Assembly (NCBI GenBank): GCA_050084985.1 | Contig: JBITNC010000001.1 | Span: 48,608,001 to 48,672,000 of the forward strand | Source of the DNA: Nageia nagi | Lineage: Eukaryota; Pinophyta | Reading direction: 5' to 3' | Length of the DNA stretch: 64,000 bases | In this document: in pieces, positions 56,781 through 64,000 of the stretch | Layout of the letters: every line of letters starts with the position of its first letter | Position numbering within the stretch: position 1 is the stretch's first letter | Notes under the pieces: model-generated | Told to the model about the DNA's origin: nothing | The model's input: the letters and a program-made list of their open reading frames with translations, nothing else | Databases searched by the model: none | Made by a program: the position numbers and the translations under genes

Positions 56781-57320
56781 TTTTCAAACTTTAGTTTATG
56801 CATCTTGCCAAAAATGCACTTATCGCATAGACCAATTAAAGGAGAAATTGAAAGCAAACCTTTCACAAGTTCTTGGTATTTCATAACTTGAATACTCTTA
56901 TGGTTAAGGTACCCTAAATGATGGTGCCAAATATTACCTTTAGAACACACACTAGAAGCAAAACATATCTTTGATGTAACTTGATCCATAATGTAGAGAT
57001 CATCTTTCACTGATCCTTTAACCAATGTGGCAAGTCCTTTCTTAATGCACTAGAATTGAGAGTAGAACTCAAAAGAGTACCTTTTTCTAGTAATTTGGAT
57101 CACAAAGAGAAGGTTCATCCTTAACTTATGAATACAAAGAACATTTTCAAGAACCTTTCCATTAATCAACACACTCCCAATTTCTTGAACTTCAAGAGTA
57201 GAGTTATCACCTATCACAACCACATCTTTTCTATAGTTGTAAAAGTTCTCAAACTTTTCCTTTTTAAAGCATAGGTGATTAGTGCAACCAAAATCAACAA
57301 TTCAATTAGATGAAAACTAC
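56781..57320 (-). pseudogene. Copia protease and pre-integrase domain (element 4)
   Basis: The protease motif reads IVDFGCTNHLCFKK, with the DSG serine changed to Phe. After a shift: MVKGSVKDDLYIMDQVTSKI, KGNIWHHHLGYLNHKSIQVM and GLCDKCIFGKMHKLKFEKDK, a complete pre-integrase and finger segment. Confidence 0.9.
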
Positions 57321-58300
57321 GATACATGGAGTAAATCACCACAATAAAACCAGAATAAAAATTCTTCTTTCATTTGAAGTTCTTTACATTTCCATTGCCT
57401 TTGTTTTTTTTCTCTCTTTTCTTTTTGTAGCAATCAACTTTTTTATGACCTTGGATGCCATAATAGTTACAATTACCATCAAACTTTTTCTTAGGATATG
57501 GATTATTTGCTTTACCTTTTTCATCTCTTTGCTTGAAATGGTTGTTGTTACCATTGTTCCTGCTACTATGGTTATTGTTTCTATTGTTCCTATTGCTATT
57601 GTAGCCATTGCCTCTTTTCTCGAACCTTTTGGAGGAAGAAGGATAAGATTTCTTTTGATGGTTGAACTTATTCTTGAAAAGCAATGTTATTATCCATAGG
57701 AGAAGAAATCAACACCTTATTGTTAAAAGTTTTCTCATGCTTCAATAGGTGCCTAGAAAGGTTCTTAAGAGAGAAGACTTCTTCTTCATCATCAAGCCTT
57801 GTTTTTATAACCGTCACAAAGTTTTCAAACTTTTAAGAAAGGTTTTGAAGAATGATGAATACCATGAACTCATCATTGATCCAATTACACTCATAAGCAA
57901 TAAGTTGGGTCCTTAAGTCATTGATTTTATTCAAATAGATAACCACATTTTCATCTTCCCCTTGATGAGATTGAAGCAACTTTTGGAACATGGTAAACCT
58001 TTTTGAAAAATTTGAACCAAGGTAGATTTGCTTAAGCTTATCCCAAGCTTCCTTTGTCGAGGTTGAAGTTAAAATCATCAGGAGCACATCATCTGAAATT
58101 ACATGATAAATCATGGAGGTTACCAACTCATTATTTATGTTGTAAGCCTCTAGTGCCTTCACATCTATAGGAGGTACAAGGTTTTCATTCACTATTTTTC
58201 AAAGTTTCTTTGCCTGCAACTTAGCTATCATTCAAGGTTCCTAAATCCCAAAGTTGGAACCATCAAGAATGTGTTTGAGTAAAAAAGATTCTTCTATTTG
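57321..58300 (-). pseudogene. Copia gag (element 4)
   Basis: The ATG at the family start position has become ATC (near 58290). The body reads NELVTSMIYHVISDDVLLMI, AWDKLKQIYLGSNFSKRFTM and FQKLLQSHQGEDENVVIYLN, then RGNGYNSNRNNRNNNHSSRN. The knuckle is GNCNYYGIQGHKKVDCYKKK, with the second Cys changed to Tyr. One stop and one shift near 57690-57830. Confidence 0.9.
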
Positions 58301-58511
58301 CTAGATAAGAATGTGAAAAATAATAAGCATGTGTCTTAATAAATAACATTAAATGTTAAGTTTTAACCAAGTAAATAATACATGTTACTTTTAACACTAA
58401 AGACATGCTTGATTTGATTCACAAGCGCAAATATTTTACAACTCAAATAATAACCCATGTACCCAAATACATTTCTCATCTCAAGAATTGTAGATGTAGA
58501 GTGACATTGTT

Positions 58512-58955
58512 GAGGTTTGTTTTCTTGTCTAAAATTAGGCCTTCACCTGGATGCCCACATAAGAGGAGCCCAAGTACCACCAATCCTCAACTAGTTCACC
58601 TTGGTTAGTTTTATACTCTCACAAGGAGAAGTACCTACTATTTTTTAAGGTTATGATGTTTATTGGATTGACTAAATTATTAATCTTGATTAGGTTTTAA
58701 GTTATCCTTCTAGGTTATCAGCATAATCTCTGAATGGATATGCGAACATGTATTATCACTACACACATACCTATCCATCTATTGAAGTTATGTCCAGACC
58801 AATAAAGGACTTAAGGGCAATATATAAGTATGAACTTTTCACCATTTGGATCATCAAACTTAAAGGCTCCAATCCACCTATCCTCACCTCATGGCTCTCC
58901 AAACAAATCATGTTACAAAATATACATGCGGATGTATTCATTTTAGGAGGTTGCT
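58512..58955 (-). other. Conserved Copia leader block (element 4 copy)
   Basis: Counterpart of 5695-6140, with shared words such as GGCCTTCACCTGGATGCCCA, GTTATGTCCAGACCAA and CTTAAAGGCTCCAAT. Confidence 0.7.
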
Positions 58956-59855
58956 CAAATTCAATGTTTACAATTTTTGCATAAGTAAATAAAGCAAAAG
59001 TGCAAAACATGAAGTAATGAGCATAAATAAAACATCATCCATTTAAAATTTTGAAACCTAAGTGTCCAATGGGTTTTGTTTACCAACCCCTAAAGAACAC
59101 CTTTACATCATTCCTAATTTTGCACAAGTCCATTCTTGCATAAGAAGTAGATTGCATCATAACTTAAGAAATTAAATACTAAATATAAGTACTAAGCATG
59201 CTTTTATCTTTTAAGTAGTGAGCATTAACTTAAGAAATTTAAGCTCTAAGCAAGTATTATTAACTTAAACATTTAAGTACTAAACATGCATTATTTAAGC
59301 ATAAGCATGCATTAACTTAACAAATAAGTATTTAAACATGCATAAAATTTAAGTACTAAGCATAAGCATGCATCGTTTAATCTTTAAAAAATAAGTAATG
59401 CATTATTCCTATAACTTAAAAAATTAGGTAATAAGCATGCATTATTTTCATAAGTAAAAAAGTTTCTAAGTGATAAATATGTACTTTAAGCATAAAGGAT
59501 CTAAAAAATTCCAAGTAAAAAAAATCATAAAAATTTCCCCCTTTTACTTAAATTGATCTTAAAGCAATATGACAAATACTTAAACAAAATTTAAGTAATT
59601 GCAAGTGTACTTTTACTTCAATGTAAAACAACTACCTATCTTTAAGTAAAATAATCATAATATCATCAAAAGGAATTATGCAATTTGATTTTTAACACTT
59701 AGTAAGCAATGATGATGCTTAACATTGCATTACTAATAAATACTTCTAGGCATTGTAAAAAACAACTACCTTTTAATGTCAAGTAAAAAATTAACTTTGA
59801 CATAAAAAAAAACTTGCCATCATTATAAGAATACTTAAAAAAATCCTTTATTTTT

Positions 59856-59860
<5 letters not shown>

Positions 59861-59902
<42 letters not shown>
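59861..59902. repeat. (AT)n microsatellite
   Basis: 42 bp uninterrupted AT repeat in the Copia 4 leader. Confidence 0.95.
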
Positions 59903-59905
<3 letters not shown>

Positions 59906-60801
59906 GAGTATTCAAAACATGATTCACCTTTCAAGCATTAAATTAAAAAATAATGATTACTTGTAAGATATTAAAGGCTTAAGTGTAATCCTTACTTCTC
60001 TTAATGCATTTAATATGATAGATAAAGAACCACACTCCACCTAAATGCATTAGATTTTATCATCAAATTTAATGCTTCTTTTGCATTTTACTCCACTCAT
60101 CTAATTATGGGTAAAAAAAAGTAACTTACTTGACAAGTAAACAAGAGCATTAATGGAGTGCCAAAAAAAATGAGAGAGTTGAACTATCACTCCACTCAAG
60201 CTTAGAAGACATTAAATTTTTAATAAAGGAAGTTGGAAGTGGAGTATGAGAAAAAAAAGGTGAGGGCATTCGCGTTGACTATCATCAAGTCAAAACAAAA
60301 TGTGAAGGAGGAAGAGAGCCACCCATTAAAGATAAAGATCATGATGAGCATGGAGCAGGGGCTATGGAGCAAGGTTGTAAAGGAGAGGCTGAGCAACAGT
60401 TTTAAGGTAGAAGGGCAAGGAGATGCAAGAAGAGGGGTTGAGTTGAGAGGCTAGGTAATCGATGGCATAGGTGGAGGCCATGCAAGAATAAAGTGGAAGG
60501 GTCAAGAGAAAAAAAGAGCTACATAGCAAAATGGTCGTAGAGCAAAGGAAATAAAAAAAATCTTTTATGCAATTTTTTTTAAACTTCTATCGATGCTACT
60601 ATTGATGCCACCATCGATGAGAGGAGAGAGAGGTGGGCAAGCTTTCATCGCTACCACCAATGATGGGAGGAGAGAGAGTGGTAGGGTTTGGTCGATCAGA
60701 TGGTCGACCTTCCCCCTATGAAAACCAAAAATACATTATTCAAAAAATATTGAACCAATTTAAATATTTTTATAAAATAGTTAAAAAAAACACTTCCTTT
60801 G

Positions 60802-60810
<9 letters not shown>

Positions 60811-60850
<40 letters not shown>
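60811..60850. repeat. (AT)n microsatellite
   Basis: 40 bp uninterrupted AT repeat in the Copia 4 leader; it makes spurious Tyr-Ile frames on both strands. Confidence 0.95.
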
Positions 60851-60852
<2 letters not shown>

Positions 60853-61403
60853 ATATAAACTCCCTCCTTTTTAATGCAAAATATGAAAAAGAAATAATAG
60901 ATAAAGAAAATTACTTCCATCATATTTTACACTACAATTTGTGTAATAGGAAACTACTTGCAAGAAAAAATGTAAGTTTAATTATAACATACTTTTACTA
61001 TTTAAGCAAAGAAAATTGCATTTATAATATAGCAACAATATGTAACATATATACTTATTTCCAAAAAAAATGTAATTTTTGTATACTAACCCCCTTATTA
61101 ATTTTTTTTTTAATTTAGCAACTAAAAAAATTGTAAGTAACATTGAGAGTTAGTAAAACAAAATTGCAACTTGTTAGTAATAATAACCCTTTTTTATTAT
61201 ATAAAAAAAAAAGGACTAACACAACAAGTAATATGTTAGTGGCATAGTACTATAATAAAAAAATAACCAAGATGAGCAAATGAAAGATTTTATACCTTAT
61301 CTTAGCTTTACATCAATAATGAAGAAAGGAGGTGTAGGATGAATGAAGATCACCAAGTTGTAGAAGTCTCCAAACTAAGGATGTGAAGAGGAGCCTCCAA
61401 GTA

Positions 61404-61415
61404 GCTTTGATACCA
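61404..61415 (-). promoter_or_regulatory. Primer-binding site of Copia element 4
   Basis: Minus strand TGGTATCAAAGC, 2 bases inside the 5' LTR and identical to that of element 3. Confidence 0.92.
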
Positions 61416-61417
61416 AA

Positions 61418-61916
61418 CGAAAGAATTTAACTATAACAAGAACAATATTAAACTCTAAAGATCATATGAAAGCTCACAATACACATCTAACAAACTCATA
61501 AAGCAATATTACAAAGATAACACAAGATGTAAGTGGTTCCTCCAACTAGGAGTACATCTACAAACTAGATCTTTACTTCAATCACAAATACAACTCTCTT
61601 ACAATCCTCCTAATCTCAACTCCTAAACACTATCCTTTAGCACAACGTTACTCCACAAATTGGTGTGTGATCACAAAGAGTGAGCCTTCTATTTATAGGC
61701 CAAAATCTCTCTTTGGATCATCTTTTTATCTAATGTACAAAAGCATGACATGCACATCCTTTTATCCAAGAGGCATGCTTATGACATGGAGTGTAGAACA
61801 AGTAACATTATCATATTCACTTAAATACCTAAGGTATCAAATGATACCCTTAATATTAGTGAATTTATAAATATAATTAATACAACCTTTACAATAATGC
61901 ATTTTACATTCAAACA
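61418..61916 (-). repeat. 5' LTR of Copia element 4
   Basis: 499 bp, TGTTTGAATGTAAAATGCAT to TTCTTTCG (terminal CA mutated to CG). TATA box at 61689-61697. Confidence 0.95.
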
Positions 61917-61921
61917 AATAG

Positions 61922-62454
61922 AGTGTATCATTGTGATCTATGACACTAAAAGCTATAGGATCTATCTTTTCCTTCATAATCAATATTTGATTTCAAATAA
62001 AATAAATATTAATGGAATTCTAAAGAAAATGGGCTCTTCTTTCATGAGAAACCTTCTAAAAATAAATTAAGTGTAGGATCAATTCTTTAATGAATCGCTT
62101 AAAGAACTTAAAAGATGATTATAAATATGAAGTTGAGTATTTTTCTCTTTGTCAAATTTAAAGGTCATAATGAATCTTCAAACTTATACTCATTATTAAA
62201 TGAAAGCTATGAAGTTAAATCTTAATGGAACTTATCACTTATCAATTTGAGGGAAATATAATTAAATGGTTAAGTTCAGAAGGTCAAGTTGAGTAATATG
62301 AAGCAAAGATTAAGAGTCCTACTCATAATTATAAAGTTCAACTTTTGCTCAAATTACAAGATGTTATAATACTTGTACCCAAGGTTGAAAGATACTCAAG
62401 TGTGAAAAGTCCCTTTTGTGACTTAGATAACTTGGTATTAACCCTAATTTATAT
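61922..62454. other. AT-rich sequence, no gene recognised
   Basis: Stop-rich on both strands. It is the right flank of the element 4 insertion. Confidence 0.5.
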
Positions 62455-62675
62455 GTATGGATGGATACCATATTTTTTTTCTTCTATGTTGATGGAATAA
62501 TATCCATTTATATGGATGGATGTCATATTGTTTGCTTCCATGTTCATGGAAGAATATTCATGTTTATAGATGGATGCCACATTACTTGCTTCCATATTGA
62601 TGGAATAATATTCATATTTATGGATGGATGCTACATTGTTTGCTTCCTTGATGGAAGAATATTCATATTTATGGA
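62455..62675. repeat. Minisatellite, 50-58 bp unit
   Basis: Four units and a partial fifth, each starting ATGGATGGATG and containing TTGTTTGCTTCCAT, TGATGGAAGAATATTCAT. Both strands show long repetitive frames because of the unit structure; these are not genes. Confidence 0.85.
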
Positions 62676-62760
62676 TGGAGTGGTTAAAAAGGTTCACCCT
62701 TCTCCATGTATGCAAATTTTTCGAGTGGTTAAAAAGGTTTACCCTTCCCCAAAATTATAA
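62676..62760. repeat. 45-bp direct repeat, two copies
   Basis: GAGTGGTTAAAAAGGTTCAC with CCTTC at 62678, and again with one change at 62723. Confidence 0.85.
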
Positions 62761-62835
62761 ATTTTTTACATGGATAGAATTTGAATCCATATTAATGGAT
62801 TAGTACTACTTTCTTTCATCATATGCATCTTGTCT

Positions 62836-63065
62836 AGTAGCATGGTCAAGATTGGTATTTTGTAGCTTATAAATCATTACTTGGTGACATAGTCAAGTTC
62901 CTATTTTATGACTTGTAAATCTTGACTTGGTGGCATAGTCAAGTTGCTATTTTTGTGTGGCTTGTAAATCTTAACATTGGTAGCATAGTCAAGTTACTAT
63001 TTTGTAGCTTATGCCTTGTAAATCTTAACTTGGTGGTATTGTCAAGTTGGCATTTGATAGCTTGT
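62836..63065. repeat. Minisatellite, about 48-bp unit, five copies
   Basis: The core CATAGTCAAGTTGCTATTTT followed by TGGCTTGTAAATCTTAA recurs at 62841, 62888, 62934, 62984 and 63037. Confidence 0.85.
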
Positions 63066-63159
63066 GGCTTGGTTAAGATAACATGCATATGATGTATCTT
63101 AACATATGAATTTATTTTACTTTATGAAATATTTTGTAATATTTTTTTCTCTCCATATA

Positions 63160-63991
63160 GGTGAAGTTATCATCAAAGGGGAGAGTGTTTTGTGTTATAG
63201 TGGTTGGTGTGATGTCAAATTCACTTCATACTAAAAACAAACACAATAATAATGATCTAAAATAAACAAAAATCAAAATCAAAAATTAATTTTTTTTTAT
63301 GATGATTGGTGATTATTTTGTTTGCACACTTGTGAATATTTTGTATATCCTTTTTTCATAATCCACTTGTATCACTTGGTTGATAGTGCAATTGATGTTA
63401 TGCACAATTGGACATTTATATATCATTGATATATATATTCTCATGAATGATATATTTTGTTTTAGTTTACATATGATATGATATATCATGACTTGTTAGT
63501 ATGCACATATGATACTCAATTATGTATGTCATCTTTGATGTTGTGCATATGTGATGACATGTTATCTAACATTATTTTTCTAATAAAATTATTATATAAA
63601 TGTGATATTGTTAGATATCATGATTTTGTGATGTGTAAATATAACTCCATTATACATCATGTTGATAATATGCATTATGATGCATCTTACTAATCTTGTC
63701 TATGAGTTACTTATAGCTTGCAGGTTACTTTGGGAATGTAGGCTCGTTGAGGCTCATCATGTCAACTTGTTGTTGAATGACTACTCTTGTACATTGAAAC
63801 CTTTTTTGGTTAATAATTGTATTGTAAACCATTTGTTAAAATGGTTAAGCAGTTGAGCCTTATAGAACCATATAAATTCTATTAATTCTCACAATTTTTT
63901 ATCTTTGATTATATTCTTATGGAAGAAAACTCTCTTACTCTTTCTCTCTTTGTCTTCTCAACTCTTTACCTCAATATTGCATTAAGGGGAG
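63160..63991 (+). mobile_element. Copia element 5 (type A), 3' end only
   Basis: GTGAAGTTATCATCAAAGGG corresponds to the last pol codons of element 4 (GLVKLPSRGK, reverse strand). About 800 bp of 3' untranslated region follow, with CTTTACCTCAATATTGCATT and the polypurine tract AAGGGGAG at 63984-63991. Everything upstream of pol's last codons is absent. Confidence 0.8.
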
Positions 63992-64000
63992 AGTTGGAAT
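63992..64000 (+). repeat. First bases of 3' LTR of Copia element 5
   Basis: AGTTGGAAT directly after the polypurine tract equals the type A LTR start TGTTGGAAT with its first base changed. The LTR runs off the window. Confidence 0.7.

Larger units (their letters stand above)
58301..61403 (-). other. Long leader of Copia element 4
   Basis: Non-coding. The conserved block lies at 58512-58955; AT-rich sequence with GCATGCATTA and ACTTAAG words at about 59150-59480; (AT)n at 59861-59902 and 60811-60850; and a purine-rich part at 60170-60720. Open frames at 60233-60454 and 60633-61118 are composition artefacts. Confidence 0.7.
53802..61916 (-). mobile_element. Copia element 4 (LTR type A), full length, 8.1 kb
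   Basis: Two LTRs of 501 and 499 bp, a primer-binding site, a polypurine tract and perfect AATAG target duplications (53797-53801 and 61917-61921) delimit the insertion. It sits 14 bp from the outer end of element 3's 5' LTR. The LTRs look about 93-94 percent identical by eye. The copy is defective: the gag start codon is lost, pol has stops, and part of RT is deleted near 56155. Confidence 0.95.

Noticed and set aside
60633-61118. 161-codon frame with a long Tyr-Ile repeat
   Set aside because: Runs through the (AT)n microsatellite in a Copia leader; composition artefact.
62449-62760. Open frames on both strands with repeated INMEASNVASI / DGCHIVCFHVHG units
   Set aside because: They are produced by the minisatellite unit, whose length keeps frames open; no start context, homology or splice signals.
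62455-63065. CRISPR-like regular repeats
   Set aside because: Direct repeats without unique spacers, in a plant nuclear context; ordinary minisatellites.

Overview
The window is nuclear DNA of a vascular plant, probably a seed plant with a large, repeat-rich genome. The evidence is four classes of plant retroelement (Copia, chromovirus Gypsy, Tat/Ogre-type Gypsy, L1-type LINE), a PPR gene fragment, spliced exon structure at the left edge, and a very AT-rich background. I cannot place the species. No CRISPR, operon, rRNA or tRNA signal was seen. Nearly everything is nested, decayed retrotransposon; the only candidate host gene is a pair of exons at 1-485 (minus strand).

Layout. 1-485: two exons of an unrecognised intron-containing gene, minus strand. 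1190-1800: degenerate tandem repeat. 1897-9095: Copia element 1 (minus), lacking its 3' end and carrying a 575-bp insertion flanked by GGTGCA repeats. 9180-9562: PPR pseudogene fragment. 11172-28889: a complete 17.7-kb Tat/Ogre-like Gypsy element (plus) with matching 5-bp target duplications (CAAAG), ~0.88-kb LTRs, a 5' ORF1, gag, protease, RT, two RNase H domains, integrase, an unrecognised sense ORF after integrase, and an antisense plant-mobile-domain (PMD) gene. 28895-30765: inverted gag remnant of the same lineage. 30770-34797: chromovirus (plus), truncated at both ends and split by a solo Copia LTR at 31380-31880. 34798-41436: Copia element 2 (plus), 5'-truncated. 41437-53787: Copia element 3 (minus), tail to tail with element 2, its leader split by an L1-type LINE at about 47890-52600. 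53802-61916: Copia element 4 (minus), complete from LTR to LTR with AATAG target duplications but with an internal RT deletion. 62455-63065: three adjacent minisatellites. 63160-64000: 3' end of a fifth Copia copy (plus), ending at the first bases of its 3' LTR.

How the parts relate. The five Copia copies are one lineage with two LTR types: type A (TGTTGGAATGTA start: elements 1, 4, 5 and the solo LTR) and type B (TGTTAGAATTTG start: elements 2 and 3). All four long copies share a block of about 430 bp upstream of gag. None of the elements can encode a complete polyprotein. Many lesions look like C-to-T or G-to-A decay: CAG/CAA/CGA/TGG codons became stops, zinc-knuckle Cys became Tyr, and catalytic Glu became Lys or Asp became Asn. 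That is expected from deamination of methylated, silenced DNA.

The most unusual object is the Tat-type element. Besides gag-pol it holds three extra coding regions: ORF1 (an undamaged 176-codon frame), a sense ORF of about 500 codons after integrase that I could not match to any family, and an antisense PMD gene.
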